A DNA stretch of 64,000 nucleotides from Acinetobacter towneri DSM 14962 = CIP 107472 (GCF_000368785.1 NZ_KB849689.1:240741-304740); one strand, 5' to 3'; positions 47,539 to 57,325 are shown, counted from the first letter of the stretch. The notes: a model not told the origin generated them from the letters alone. A program made the numbers and translations.

Positions 47539-47964
47539 TTAACGACGGTTGCGTTTTTTCTTCCATTTACGTTCTTGATAGCGGTCATATTCTTTATCTT
47601 TCGAGATTTTATTGCCGAGTGCTGCACCACCTGCTGCACCTAAAGCTGAACCAATATAACCACCATTGGTACCGCCCATATTTTTACCTACGGTATAACC
47701 CGCACCACCACCCAAAGCACCACCAATTGCAGATTCAGTACGATGACGCTTATCACTCGCCACGGCTGCACCACCAGCACCGCCTAAGGCAGCGCCTAGT
47801 GTTGCACCCGTAGTACCACCCATATTTTTACCAATAGCTGTACCTGCAACACTGCCTAAAGCACTGGCTGCGGCAACGCGCGTAGTATTGTCTGCATAAA
47901 CGTTGGCACTGAGCATTGAAGCTGTGGCTAAAGCTGCTGTCATTAACATTGCATTAAGTTTCAT
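47539..47964 (-). CDS. Glycine-zipper exported protein (copy 2)
   Basis: A 141-residue paralogue of copy 1: signal peptide (MKLNAMLMTAALATASML..VYA), the same opening after cleavage (NTTRVAAASALGSVAGTAIGKNMGG), three glycine-zipper repeats and a basic tail ending KWKKKRNRR. ATG at 47964 with GGAG 6 bases upstream. Both copies have independent terminators, so they are separately transcribed despite being adjacent. Confidence 0.8.
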   Translation of the reverse strand: MKLNAMLMTAALATASMLSANVYADNTTRVAAASALGSVAGTAIGKNMGGTTGATLGAALGGAGGAAVASDKRHRTESAIGGALGGGAGYTVGKNMGGTNGGYIGSALGAAGGAALGNKISKDKEYDRYQERKWKKKRNRR

Positions 47965-48021
47965 GTTGAACTCCATGTCCATTTACAGGACTTATTTATG
48001 ATCAATTTTGATGGGCTCAAT

Positions 48022-48318
48022 TTAACAAAGCGCCGCTTTTAAAATGTGGAGAGTGCAGACGAGATTGGTGTTCTTTGGTGTGGGCTTTGTATGAGTTTGA
48101 TTAAAATTGCTAAAAAAATGTCCAAATGCGGATGCTAATTGCGGTACTTGGTGAGTTGTACATTCACCGCAATGCACAGCATCATCAAGCAGAAATACTG
48201 CTAGAACATCTGCAGATAGGCATTTCAAACATCGTACAGACTTAATAATGATGTTATTTGGGTGGTAGAATCGGTAAACTATGCGCAATTTTTTATTTCG
48301 CTGTGCTGCGTGTTGCAT
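48022..48318 (-). CDS. Small Cys-rich protein divergent from prfA
   Basis: A 98-codon ORF from the ATG at 48318, preceded by AAAGG at 7 bases. The product has CLKC and CGEC pairs about 23 residues apart, the spacing of a zinc ribbon, within VRCLKCLSADVLAVF...AVHCGECTTHQ, plus basic ends. It is divergent from prfA with 32 bases between starts. Homologues are not known to me. The longer open frame (to 48468) would overlap prfA and is not used. It could still be a chance ORF. Confidence 0.45.
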   Translation of the reverse strand: MQHAAQRNKKLRIVYRFYHPNNIIIKSVRCLKCLSADVLAVFLLDDAVHCGECTTHQVPQLASAFGHFFSNFNQTHTKPTPKNTNLVCTLHILKAALC

Positions 48319-48350
48319 GTAACAGCCTTTGCATTGAGATTTTTTAAACA

Positions 48351-49439
48351 ATGAAAGAATCGTTACGTTTACGATTAGATCAGCTTTCTGACCGCCATGA
48401 AGAATTGACTGCTTTGTTGGCAGATGTTGAAGTGATTTCAGATAACAAGCGTTTTCGTCAATTATCACGTGAACACAGTGATTTAGACGAAATTACGGCA
48501 GTGTGGTCACAATACACACAAGCCGAAGCCGATATTGAAACAGCCGAAGCAATGTTGTCTGATCCTGACTTTAAGGAAATGGCGCAAGAAGAAATTAAAG
48601 ACAATAAAGCGCTGATTCAGCAACTTGAAGCTGACTTAAATATTTTAATGATTCCAAAAGACCCGAATGATGCCAACTCGGCTTATTTGGAGATTCGTGC
48701 AGGGACAGGTGGCGATGAAGCCGCGATTTTCTCGGGTGACTTATTCCGCATGTATAGCAAATATGCCGAAAGTCAGGGCTGGAGAATCGAAATTTTATCT
48801 GAAAATGAAGGTGAACACGGCGGATATAAAGAAGTCATTTGCTTGGTGAATGGCGAAGGCGTGTATGGCCGTTTGAAGTTTGAAAGTGGTGCGCATCGTG
48901 TGCAACGTGTTCCTGCGACTGAATCGCAAGGTCGTGTGCATACATCAGCGTGTACTGTGGCAATTTTACCTGAAGTAGATGTAGACACCACGGTAGATAT
49001 TAACCCTGCCGATTTGCGTATCGATACCTATCGTGCTTCGGGTGCGGGTGGTCAGCACGTTAACAAAACCGACTCTGCAGTGCGTATAACCCACATTCCG
49101 ACGGGTACTGTGGTGGAATGTCAGGAAGAGCGTTCACAGCATAAAAACAAAGCGAAAGCGATGGCGTTGTTGGCATCACGTTTGGAAAATGCCAAACGTG
49201 CTGCAGCAGATGCAGCAACTTCAGAAATGCGTCGTGATTTGGTGGGTTCGGGTGACCGTTCTGAGCGTATTCGTACCTATAACTATCCGCAAGGACGTAT
49301 GACAGATCATCGTATTAACCTGACTTTATATAAGTTGGATGCGGTGATGGAAGGTGATTTAACTGAACTACTAGATAGTCTGCATCGTGAATATCAGGCA
49401 GATCAGTTGGCGATGCTTGCTCAGCAAAACGGTGGTTAA
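48351..49439 (+). CDS. prfA: Peptide chain release factor 1
   Basis: Terminates translation at UAA and UAG. The 362-residue class I factor has the stop-codon-reading PAT motif (188-190) and the GGQ motif (233-235, in [11 protein letters not shown]) that enters the peptidyl-transferase centre. The [12 protein letters not shown]-like [13 protein letters not shown] helix follows. It overlaps prmC by one base (TAATG), so the modifying enzyme is translated directly after its substrate. Confidence 0.97.
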   Translation: MKESLRLRLDQLSDRHEELTALLADVEVISDNKRFRQLSREHSDLDEITAVWSQYTQAEADIETAEAMLSDPDFKEMAQEEIKDNKALIQQLEADLNILMIPKDPNDANSAYLEIRAGTGGDEAAIFSGDLFRMYSKYAESQGWRIEILSENEGEHGGYKEVICLVNGEGVYGRLKFESGAHRVQRVPATESQGRVHTSACTVAILPEVDVDTTVDINPADLRIDTYRASGAGGQHVNKTDSAVRITHIPTGTVVECQEERSQHKNKAKAMALLASRLENAKRAAADAATSEMRRDLVGSGDRSERIRTYNYPQGRMTDHRINLTLYKLDAVMEGDLTELLDSLHREYQADQLAMLAQQNGG

Positions 49440-50269
49440 TGGATATTGCACAAGCCTTGGCGCTACGTGGTGAAGTCGATAGCTATGAGCGTCAAGAAAA
49501 TATTTGGTTGTTAGAGCATTTTTTAGGACTTAGTGCGCTTGAATTAAAATATCGTGCAGATCAGGAATTGAGTGCCGCGCAAGAGCAGATGTATGTGCAG
49601 GCTTTGGCACGTATAGCAGCAGGCGAGCCTTTGGCGTATATCACAGGTTCACAGCCATTTTGGACACTGGATTTAAAAGTCACGCACGATACTTTGGTGC
49701 CACGTCCTGATACCGAGGTTTTGGTCGAAACTGTGTTGGCTTTGTCATTACAACGTGATGCTGTAATTGTCGATTTAGGCACAGGTACAGGGGCGATTGC
49801 TTTGGCTTTAGCATCTGAACGTCCAGATTGGCAGGTAACCGCAACCGATATTTACCTGCCAACGCTTGCAGTTGCTCAAGAAAATGCAAGCAAGCATGCT
49901 TTAAATCAGGTGCAATTTGCCTGTGGTGCATGGTTTGAGGCATTGGGTTCAGCAGCCGAGCCACGTTTTGATTTAATTGTATCTAATCCGCCGTATATAG
50001 ATGCTAATGATGCACACATGTCTGCTTTGGCAGCAGAGCCTGAACGTGCATTGGTGGCAGCAGATCAGGGTTTGGCAGATATTCTGCAGATTATTTCGCA
50101 GGGTAAGCACTGGCTGAAAGCAAATGGATGGATTGCACTAGAGCATGGCTATGACCAAGCTTTAGCAGTGCAAGCGATTTTTGCAGAACACGGTTTTTCT
50201 GACATTCGTACAGTCAAAGATTATGCAGGCAATGATCGGGTGACTTTAGCACAATGGCTTGCTGGCTGA
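49439..50269 (+). CDS. prmC: Release factor glutamine methyltransferase
   Basis: Methylates the Gln of the GGQ motif in RF1 and RF2 with SAM. The 276-residue protein has an N-terminal helical domain, the SAM motif VIVDLGTGTGAIALALA and the catalytic NPPY at 183-186 (VSNPPYIDAND). It overlaps prfA by one base. In pseudomonads moeB follows prmC; here a MoeB-like gene lies 8 kb further on. Confidence 0.95.
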   Translation: MDIAQALALRGEVDSYERQENIWLLEHFLGLSALELKYRADQELSAAQEQMYVQALARIAAGEPLAYITGSQPFWTLDLKVTHDTLVPRPDTEVLVETVLALSLQRDAVIVDLGTGTGAIALALASERPDWQVTATDIYLPTLAVAQENASKHALNQVQFACGAWFEALGSAAEPRFDLIVSNPPYIDANDAHMSALAAEPERALVAADQGLADILQIISQGKHWLKANGWIALEHGYDQALAVQAIFAEHGFSDIRTVKDYAGNDRVTLAQWLAG

Positions 50270-50383
50270 TGTGTTATATCAGTTAAAAATCTTGTGAGAT
50301 CTATTTATCAGCTTGCAAACATAGACGAATGATTAGCAAAGTTTAAGTGCAAGACCAATTTATGAGCCTCAACTCAACTGATG

Positions 50384-51295
50384 TCAGCTTAGGTTGCCTT
50401 TCACTGCCAAAATTGCAGGTGGCAGTTCTTCGCCAAGTGAACTCAGCATTTCCCGTTCAATTAATCGCACCATGGAGTTGAGCGGTAAATCATTGTCTTG
50501 CAGGCCAAAAGGTTCTTCAAGTTGTTCGCTGAGAGCATCTAAACCTAAGAATAAATAGGCAATTAAACCCACCAAAATTGGTGTCCAGATTCCTAAACTT
50601 GCTTCTAAACTAAAAGGCAGAATAAAGCAGAAGCAATACACAGTGCGGTGCAACAAGACTGAATAAGAAAAAGGCAAGGGTGTGCTGAGAATTCGATCGC
50701 AACCTGCTTGCACATTACCCAATTCAACAATATGTTGATTCAAGCCTTGATAAATAATATCGGAAATTTCACCTGTTTTCAGTGCGCTGACTAACTCTTT
50801 TTGAATGCTTTCTAAAATAAACTGTGCGGCATTAATATGCGGAAATAATGCTTCATAATCTGCAGATGTGAGGTTGACTTTGTTTTGATAAAAATCGATA
50901 GGTTGGTTTTGATTGCGTAAACGGTTACGCAATAAATTACTAAACAACATGACCCGATACATCAAGACCCGACGCTGTTGATCTGGCAGTACGTATGAGT
51001 CACGTGAAATATGCCGTGATGTTGCAATTAACGTCCCCCACAATTTTCGACCTTCCCACCAACGTTCATAACTGGCGTTATTTCTAAAACTGAGGAAAAT
51101 AGACAAAATAATACCGAAAATGGTAAAGCCAATGGCTGGTACGCTCGGCACTTGAAAAAAGTGGTGAGAAGATAAGTACACCAAAACCGTAGAAAGGAAG
51201 ACCACAATTGCAAGCGCAGGTAAGACCGTAGGTAAAATTGTCCCATACCATGCAAACAGTAGGGTAAAACTGTTGTTTTTATTGCGAATAATCAT
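50384..51295 (-). CDS. Bestrophin-family membrane protein
   Basis: A 303-residue protein of the UPF0187/bestrophin family. It has four hydrophobic segments, with NKNNSFTLLFAWYGTILPTVLPAL at the N-terminus and FLSFRNNASYERWWEGRKLWG, a hallmark of the family, in the second quarter. Bacterial members form pentameric ion channels in the inner membrane. Convergent with prmC. Function in this organism is unknown. Confidence 0.88.
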   Translation of the reverse strand: MIIRNKNNSFTLLFAWYGTILPTVLPALAIVVFLSTVLVYLSSHHFFQVPSVPAIGFTIFGIILSIFLSFRNNASYERWWEGRKLWGTLIATSRHISRDSYVLPDQQRRVLMYRVMLFSNLLRNRLRNQNQPIDFYQNKVNLTSADYEALFPHINAAQFILESIQKELVSALKTGEISDIIYQGLNQHIVELGNVQAGCDRILSTPLPFSYSVLLHRTVYCFCFILPFSLEASLGIWTPILVGLIAYLFLGLDALSEQLEEPFGLQDNDLPLNSMVRLIEREMLSSLGEELPPAILAVKGNLS

Positions 51296-51431
51296 CTTGA
51301 TGCATCCTTGAAGCTGTCCTTAGTGTTTCATAGACAAACAACGCTTGGCAAGATGATAGCTAGCTTTTGATTCAAAAAGCAGCAAGCGGCTTAAAGTCAA
51401 TTTTTCTTATTTATTATTGCAACAGCCAATA

Positions 51432-51462
51432 AAAAAGTGATGCCATGAAGACATCACTTTTT
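51432..51462 (-). terminator. Terminator of the 116-residue protein gene
   Basis: An 11-bp stem AAAAAGTGATG (51432-51442)/CATCACTTTTT (51452-51462) with a 9-base loop, 37 bases past the stop at 51499. Confidence 0.88.
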
Positions 51463-51498
51463 AAATACTTTCAGCAAATGAATACCCGAAGTTTTAGT

Positions 51499-51849
51499 TT
51501 ACATCGGGTAATCTTGCAAACAGTCAGGAATTTCAACTTGTGCCAAACTGTCTGTTTCTAAAGCCAAACATAGCGCAACAATTTTAGCGGTATCGCACAG
51601 GTGTTCATCTTTGAGAGCCAAACCCGCTTGCAAAGATTGTAAATCTTCTTGGCAAATATCTAGGGCTTGCGCTGCTTCAAGTGCATCTTCACGTTTGAAA
51701 AACGCAGACATGACATTACGTAACTGCTCTTCTGAGGTATTTAGAATACTTTGATTGAGTAATTCATCTAATTGTTCAGAAGCTTGGTTGAGGGAGTGAG
51801 AGAAATTTTGAACTAGATTGTGTTCAAGTACATCCATCATCTTAAGCAT
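51499..51849 (-). CDS. Small acidic cytoplasmic protein of unknown function
   Basis: A 116-residue, mainly helical acidic protein with no signal or membrane segment, starting MLKMMDVLEHNLVQNFSHSLNQ. The ATG at 51849 has an excellent GGAGG at 7 bases, so the 82 upstream codons of open frame are discarded. Leu- and Gln-rich helices and several Cys (CQEDLQ, HLCD, CLALE, CLQD) are visible. Not recognised. It follows the AraC regulator on the same strand but across a gap of 260 bases. Confidence 0.65.
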   Translation of the reverse strand: MLKMMDVLEHNLVQNFSHSLNQASEQLDELLNQSILNTSEEQLRNVMSAFFKREDALEAAQALDICQEDLQSLQAGLALKDEHLCDTAKIVALCLALETDSLAQVEIPDCLQDYPM

Positions 51850-52109
51850 GGGGAAACCTCCAAAGATGCTCGTACATTTAATATTACAGGGGGAGTATGA
51901 CAGCCGAATTGCATAAAATTTATGCTTTAAATTGATTGAAAAGTAAACTAAATTTAATACTTTGACAATGCTGTGCCGATGAACGACCAGTTCATTGCTA
52001 AACCTTGAAATCACAGCTTTGAGTTTTCTTTTATAATTAAGTTGTTTGTAAAATATACAAGATAGTGGCTGAGTAGTAGGTGATAAGTCACGCAATTATG
52101 AGCGTTCAG

Positions 52110-53183
52110 TTATGTGCTTTCAGTATATTGTCGATATGCCCCAGGATTGACCCCTGTCCATTTTTTAAAGGCACGATGAAAAGCACTAGGATCATGGAAA
52201 TTTAATTGATCGCTAATCTCTTGAAGTGATTGTTGGGTTTTGCTCAACAATTCGATTGCCGTATCTCGACGGATTTCATTTTTTAATTGCTGATAGCTAG
52301 TGCCTTCCTGCTTTAAACGCCGTTGGAACGTCGCTTCAGACATATTGAAATGCTGGGTTAATTCGTTCAGCTCTAACCATTCACTCGGCGGCAATCGCAT
52401 TAATTGTTTACGGATTTTATGACTCAGCGCATGTGGGTTTTTATAACGCACCAAAAGGTTAAAAGGTGTTTGTTTTAAAAAGCGTTTCCAACTTTTTTTA
52501 TCCTGCTTGATTTTTAAATCAAGATGTTTTGCCTCAAAATAAATCTTATGCGTTGTACACGCATATTCAATTTGGTCACAGAAACGGACACGATAATCAG
52601 CATCATCCTGCGGGGCAGCACATTTGAGTTGCATGTTTAAAATAGCGATACGTTGTCCTGTCAGCCAGCACATCAAGCCATGAATCAGCATTAAATAAGT
52701 GGCATAACTAAACATCGGTTTCACTTGATCTTTATCGTGAATGGTTAAGATTGCATATTCACCATCTACGTTTAATTCACCTGAAAAATCATCCAGTATT
52801 AAATTAAAGAAATTTAAAATGTCCTGTAATGCGGCCTTTAAATGCTCTGCTTGGTACACCCATTTAGACAAGAGTTGATAACTGCCACGACGCATAGCAT
52901 GGCTGTCCATGCCAAAAAATTCATCGTTCATGGCATCTGCCAGTGCAATCCACAATTGACCATATTGCAGAATTGACACCCTCGCTTTGTTGGAATGTAA
53001 CAGCTCTGCAGGAATACCCGCCGTCTGCAAAATCGCATGCGTATCCATACCGCGTTGCTGTGCAGTATGCAAAGCTTCATGGACTAAAGCAATTGAAATT
53101 GTACCTTTGCTGTAAGTGAGCTGAGTTGCATTCATGGGATGGCGTGGTATTCCATTTACAAGTTGAGTGTTCAAATACATCAT
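52110..53183 (-). CDS. AraC-family transcriptional regulator (OruR-like)
   Basis: The N-terminal arabinose-binding-like domain (ISIALVHEALHTAQQRGMDTHAILQTAGI) and C-terminal AraC double helix-turn-helix (LTQHFNMSEATFQRRLKQEGTSYQQLKNEIRR, LSKTQQSLQEISDQLNFHDPSAFHRAFKKWTGVNPGAYRQ) are both clear. The start is uncertain: TTG 53252, ATG 53183 (used, 357 residues) or ATG 53135 (341 residues, closest to family length); none has a good ribosome site. It is divergent from the acyl-CoA catabolic cluster and probably controls it. Confidence 0.85.
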   Translation of the reverse strand: MMYLNTQLVNGIPRHPMNATQLTYSKGTISIALVHEALHTAQQRGMDTHAILQTAGIPAELLHSNKARVSILQYGQLWIALADAMNDEFFGMDSHAMRRGSYQLLSKWVYQAEHLKAALQDILNFFNLILDDFSGELNVDGEYAILTIHDKDQVKPMFSYATYLMLIHGLMCWLTGQRIAILNMQLKCAAPQDDADYRVRFCDQIEYACTTHKIYFEAKHLDLKIKQDKKSWKRFLKQTPFNLLVRYKNPHALSHKIRKQLMRLPPSEWLELNELTQHFNMSEATFQRRLKQEGTSYQQLKNEIRRDTAIELLSKTQQSLQEISDQLNFHDPSAFHRAFKKWTGVNPGAYRQYTEST

Positions 53184-53277
53184 AGTCGATGCAGGGTTTG
53201 GAAATTGTACTCTAGCTTGAGTGTGATTAATCTGTTTCTTAAGTTGTATCAACCTGAAAATTTATAAGGAAAATAAA

Positions 53278-54048
53278 ATGAAAATTCAAGGAAAAGTCTG
53301 TGTGGTCACGGGTGGTGCATCGGGTTTAGGCGCTGCGACTGCACAACATTTAGTTGCGCAAGGTGCAAAAGTTATTTTGGTTGATATGAATCAAGAACTT
53401 GGGCAGCAGCTTCAACAGCAATTGGGCGAAAATGCAGACTTCGTAGCTGTAGACGTGACCGATGAAAACCAAGTACAGCAGCTTTTTAACCATATTGAGC
53501 AAAAATACGGACAGTTAAATGGCTTGGTGAATTGTGCAGGCATTGCACCGTCTGCCAAAGTCTTGGGACGTGATGGTTTGCATGATTTGGCAATGTTCCA
53601 AAAAGTGCTGAATATTAATGTCACGGGCAGTTTTAATATGATCCGTTTTGCGGCACAACTGATGGCGAAATATGACTTAGCCGCCGATGAAGAAGAGCGT
53701 GGTGTGATTGTGAATACTGCTTCGGTTGCAGCATTTGATGGGCAGATTGGACAAAGTGCGTATTCTGCATCGAAAGGTGCAATTGTGGGGATGACGCTGC
53801 CTTTGGCACGTGAATTGGCACGTGAAGCCATTCGGGTGATGACGATTGCCCCCGGTATTATGGAAACCCCGATGCTGAAAGCATTTCCACAGCATGTGCA
53901 AGATGCTTTAGGGCAAATGGTGCCATTTCCACCACGTTTGGCAAAGCCTGAAGAATTTGCACAATTGGTGGGTCATATTTTTGAAAATGGTTATTTAAAC
54001 GGTGAAGTGATTCGTTTGGATGGCGCAATTCGTATGCAACCGAAATAA
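53278..54048 (+). CDS. SDR-type 3-hydroxyacyl-CoA dehydrogenase (HSD17B10-like)
   Basis: A 256-residue classical SDR close to the type-2 3-hydroxyacyl-CoA dehydrogenase family: VTGGASGLGAATAQHL (10-25), NCAGIAPSAK, catalytic YSASKGA, and the C-terminal PFPPRLAKPEEFAQLVGHIFENGYLNGEVIRLDGAIRM typical of the family. It oxidises 3-hydroxyacyl-CoA, including 3-hydroxy-2-methylbutyryl-CoA in isoleucine breakdown. It is first gene of the plus-strand cluster with the dehydrogenase and ligase. Confidence 0.9.
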   Translation: MKIQGKVCVVTGGASGLGAATAQHLVAQGAKVILVDMNQELGQQLQQQLGENADFVAVDVTDENQVQQLFNHIEQKYGQLNGLVNCAGIAPSAKVLGRDGLHDLAMFQKVLNINVTGSFNMIRFAAQLMAKYDLAADEEERGVIVNTASVAAFDGQIGQSAYSASKGAIVGMTLPLARELAREAIRVMTIAPGIMETPMLKAFPQHVQDALGQMVPFPPRLAKPEEFAQLVGHIFENGYLNGEVIRLDGAIRMQPK

Positions 54049-54196
54049 GTTATGACGATGCTATCTCCATAAAATAGCCTAAGCAAAAATTCAAGTATTG
54101 AAAAACTGGATACTAAAAAACCGTTGCAATACAGAACAAGGATGTTGCGCGCATTCCTGACAAAAACAACATCTACCATATAAACAGAGGGTCACC

Positions 54197-55333
54197 ATGA
54201 TTTTAAGCCATGAACAAAAAATGATTCAGGATATGCTGCGCAGTTATGCACAGGAAAAGCTTAAACCAACTGCAGCGGCACGTGATAAAACTGCTGAATT
54301 CCCTGCAAAGGAGTTAAAAGAACTGGGTGAGCTAGGTGCTTTGGGCATGACCGTTGCAGAAGAATGGGGCGGTGCAGGTTTAGATTATGTATCTCTCGTT
54401 TTAGCCTTAGAAGAAATTGCTGCGGGTGATGGTGCAATTTCAACGATTGTGAGTGTGCAAAACTCATTGCCATGCGGAATTACACAACGCTACGGCACAG
54501 AGGCGCAAAAACAAAAATATTTAACTAAACTGGCAACAGGCGAATGGTTAGGCTGCTTTTGTTTAACTGAACCACAAGTCGGCTCTGATGCCAGCGCGAT
54601 TGAATGTAAAGCTGAAAAAGATGGCGAGGATTGGGTTTTAAATGGCACCAAGCAGTTTATCACCACAGGCAAATATGCAGATGTTGCTTTAGTTTTTGCT
54701 GTAACGGACAAAACTGCGGGTAAAAAAGGCATTTCCTGCTTTTTAGTCCCGACGAACACACCAGGTTATATCGTGGCACGTTTAGAAGACAAAATGGGAC
54801 AGCACTGTTCCGATACCGCCACCATCGTGTTGGAAAACTGCCGTATTCCTGCAGAAAACCTATTGGGGCAAGAAGGTGAAGGCTACAAAATTGCACTCTC
54901 TAATTTAGAGTCGGGGCGTATTGGTATTGCCGCGCAATCGGTGGGTATGGCGCGAGCAGCTTTAGATGCAGCCGTGGACTATGCCAATGAGCGTAAAGCT
55001 TTTGGAGTTGAAATTGTGCAACATCAGGCAGTCGCGTTTCGCTTGGCAGATATGGCAACACAGATTGAAGCTGCACGACAGCTTATTCTACATGCCGCAA
55101 GCCTCAAAGATGCAGGCTTACCGTGTTTAAAAGAAGCATCTATGGCCAAGCTTTTTGCTTCAACCATGGCAGAGCGTGTGTGTTCAGATGCGATTCAAAT
55201 ACATGGGGGCTATGGCTATGTATCTGATTTCCCAGTTGAACGTATTTACCGCGATGTGCGCGTTAGCCAAATTTATGAAGGTGCATCCGATATTCAGCGT
55301 TTGGTGATTGCACGTGAAGTGACTAAGCGTTAA
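54197..55333 (+). CDS. Acyl-CoA dehydrogenase, short/branched-chain type
   Basis: A 378-residue flavoprotein that introduces the alpha-beta double bond into an acyl-CoA and passes electrons to ETF. Blocks seen: LGALGMTVAEEWGGAGLDYVS, GCFCLTEPQVGSDAS, GKKGISCFLVPTNTPG, ERKAFGVEIVQHQAV and the C-terminal YEGASDIQRLVIAR with catalytic-type Glu361. Length is standard. It is preceded by a 148-base gap containing GAGGG. The substrate (short branched chain) is inferred from neighbours. Confidence 0.92.
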   Translation: MILSHEQKMIQDMLRSYAQEKLKPTAAARDKTAEFPAKELKELGELGALGMTVAEEWGGAGLDYVSLVLALEEIAAGDGAISTIVSVQNSLPCGITQRYGTEAQKQKYLTKLATGEWLGCFCLTEPQVGSDASAIECKAEKDGEDWVLNGTKQFITTGKYADVALVFAVTDKTAGKKGISCFLVPTNTPGYIVARLEDKMGQHCSDTATIVLENCRIPAENLLGQEGEGYKIALSNLESGRIGIAAQSVGMARAALDAAVDYANERKAFGVEIVQHQAVAFRLADMATQIEAARQLILHAASLKDAGLPCLKEASMAKLFASTMAERVCSDAIQIHGGYGYVSDFPVERIYRDVRVSQIYEGASDIQRLVIAREVTKR

Positions 55334-55609
55334 AGCTGAGTATCTAAAACTTTAGTCGGTGTCCAAAGCTTGCAAGGTTATTGCAGGATGTGGAAATTGA
55401 GAAAATGTTCAAATCATGTTTAGCTAACTTGATTGAAAAATACGCGAAGATCATGTCGTGATTGCCTTGCATGATCGACTTCAACACAGCAAACCTAATT
55501 TAAATTTTAAAGAGCGATTCAATCCTAACTTGTAAAAACGGTTAAAACAATAACGCATATTGCTGCAAATGAATTGCAGTGTCATCAGTTTAAGACGGAG
55601 CTTAAAAGA

Positions 55610-57256
55610 ATGAAAACTTTGCAAGAGGCATATCAACAGTTTGATATTGAGCAACTGATTCAAACCCAATTGGCAGGAACGCCAACGGCACTTAATGCCT
55701 ATGAAGAATGTTGCGGACGCTATACGGGTACTCAACAAACTGCCTTAATTTGGGAAGGCAAACACGGTCAAACTGCATCGTGGACATTTGATCAACTGGC
55801 AGAAGCATCTGGAAAATTGGCAAATTATTTTACTCAACTGGGCTTAAAAGCAGGTGATTGTATTGCAGGATTATTGCCGCGTACGCCTGAATTGTTAATT
55901 ACGGTTTTTGCCACATGGCGCATTGGGGCAGTGTATCAGCCTTTATTTACAGCCTTTGAATCTAAAGCGATTGAGCACCGTATTCAAACTGCAAAGACGC
56001 AGCTCATTGTGACCAATACTGAGCAGCGTCCAAAACTAAATGCCTTGTCTAATGTGAAAATTTTAACTGTGGACGCAGCAAATCAAGCTCAAAACCATGA
56101 TACAGATTTTTGGCAAGTTCTAAGCACTCAAGACACTTACTTTGAAACCGTGTATCGCAGTTTTCAAGATGATTTTCTGATGATGTTTACATCAGGCACT
56201 ACGGGTTTAGCTAAATCTGTACCTGTGCCTTTAAAAGCCATTGTGGCATTTAAAGGTTATATGCAGCATGCAGTCGATTTAAGAGCAGAAGATTCATTTT
56301 GGAATTTAGCCGACCCTGGTTGGGCTTATGGCTTGTATTACGGTATTACAGGGCCACTGAGTTTGGGGCATAGCATTATTATGGATGAACGTCCATTTAG
56401 TGTTGATCATGCACTGGAAATTATCCGTAAATATCAGGTGAGTAATTTAACAGGTTCACCAACCGCATTTAGAATGTTCTTTGGTTTTAAAGAAAAGTTT
56501 GATGGTGATATTCAACGACATCTGCGTGTGGTTAGCAGTGCAGGCGAGCCGCTCACACCAGAAGTGATTCATTGGTTTAAGCATGATTTACAAGTCAATA
56601 TTTATGATCAATATGGACAAACCGAATTGGGGATGGTGATTGCCAATCATCATGCACTGGAACATCAGAAAAAAGTAGGTTCTGCGGGTTATGCTATTCC
56701 CGGACATCGTTTCGCGGTTTTAAATGCACAGCATCAGGAAGTCGCTCACGGCGAAATTGGCACACTTGCACTGGATGAATCACAATCGCCTTTAATGTGG
56801 TTCAAAGGTTACGATGGGGATGACCGTAAATCATTTGTGGGACAGTATTATTTAACGGGTGATACGGTACGTTTAAATGAATTTGGTGGGATTGATTTTA
56901 TTGGTCGTGCAGACGATGTCATTACAACTTCGGGTTATCGTGTCGGGCCTTTTGATGTAGAAAGTACTTTGCTTGAATGTGAGGAAGTGCTTGAATCCGC
57001 AGTAATTGGTAAGCCAGACCCAGAGCGTACAGAAGTGGTAAAAGCCTTTGTGGTGTTAAAAAATCAATATCAACCAAGCACTGCATTGCAGGAAAAGCTG
57101 CAACAGTATGTGCGTTCACGCTTATCGAAACATGCCTATCCTAAAGAAATTGAATTTGTCAGCAGTTTGCCTAAAACATCCAGTGGAAAAATTCAGCGTA
57201 ATTTATTGAAGCAACAAGAAATTGCAAAACAAAATGCTTTTAAAAAAGTGAGCTAA
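55610..57256 (+). CDS. Acyl-CoA synthetase (AMP-binding)
   Basis: A 548-residue acid-CoA ligase that activates a carboxylic acid with ATP. It has the AMP-binding loop MFTSGTTGLAKS (192-203), the YDQYGQTELG adenylation motif, the LTGDTVRLNEFGGIDFIGRADDVITTSGYRVGP hinge and the C-terminal lysine motif LPKTSSGKIQRN. The ATG at 55610 has GGAG 9 bases upstream; 12 codons of further open frame are discarded. Last gene of the acyl-CoA cluster, followed by a terminator. Confidence 0.9.
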   Translation: MKTLQEAYQQFDIEQLIQTQLAGTPTALNAYEECCGRYTGTQQTALIWEGKHGQTASWTFDQLAEASGKLANYFTQLGLKAGDCIAGLLPRTPELLITVFATWRIGAVYQPLFTAFESKAIEHRIQTAKTQLIVTNTEQRPKLNALSNVKILTVDAANQAQNHDTDFWQVLSTQDTYFETVYRSFQDDFLMMFTSGTTGLAKSVPVPLKAIVAFKGYMQHAVDLRAEDSFWNLADPGWAYGLYYGITGPLSLGHSIIMDERPFSVDHALEIIRKYQVSNLTGSPTAFRMFFGFKEKFDGDIQRHLRVVSSAGEPLTPEVIHWFKHDLQVNIYDQYGQTELGMVIANHHALEHQKKVGSAGYAIPGHRFAVLNAQHQEVAHGEIGTLALDESQSPLMWFKGYDGDDRKSFVGQYYLTGDTVRLNEFGGIDFIGRADDVITTSGYRVGPFDVESTLLECEEVLESAVIGKPDPERTEVVKAFVVLKNQYQPSTALQEKLQQYVRSRLSKHAYPKEIEFVSSLPKTSSGKIQRNLLKQQEIAKQNAFKKVS

Positions 57257-57294
57257 ATTCAGCCAATAGGCCCTGTTAATTATTGCGCCATAAG

Positions 57295-57325
57295 AAAAAC
57301 GCCATTCATACAGATTGGCGTTTTT
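57295..57325 (+). terminator. Terminator of the acyl-CoA catabolic cluster
   Basis: AAAAACGCCA (57295-57304) pairs with TGGCGTTTTT (57316-57325), 11-base loop, with seven T in a row. It lies 39 bases past the ligase stop. Confidence 0.9.

Noticed and set aside
48281-48322. 13-codon plus-strand ORF just before prfA
   Set aside because: No clear ribosome site and too short to support without conservation data.
48319-48468. N-terminal extension of the Cys-rich ORF overlapping prfA
   Set aside because: It would run through the prfA start on the opposite strand; the internal ATG at 48318 has a better ribosome site.
53412-53831. 139-codon minus-strand ORF inside the SDR gene
   Set aside because: Shadow frame; the SDR gene on the plus strand has all family motifs.
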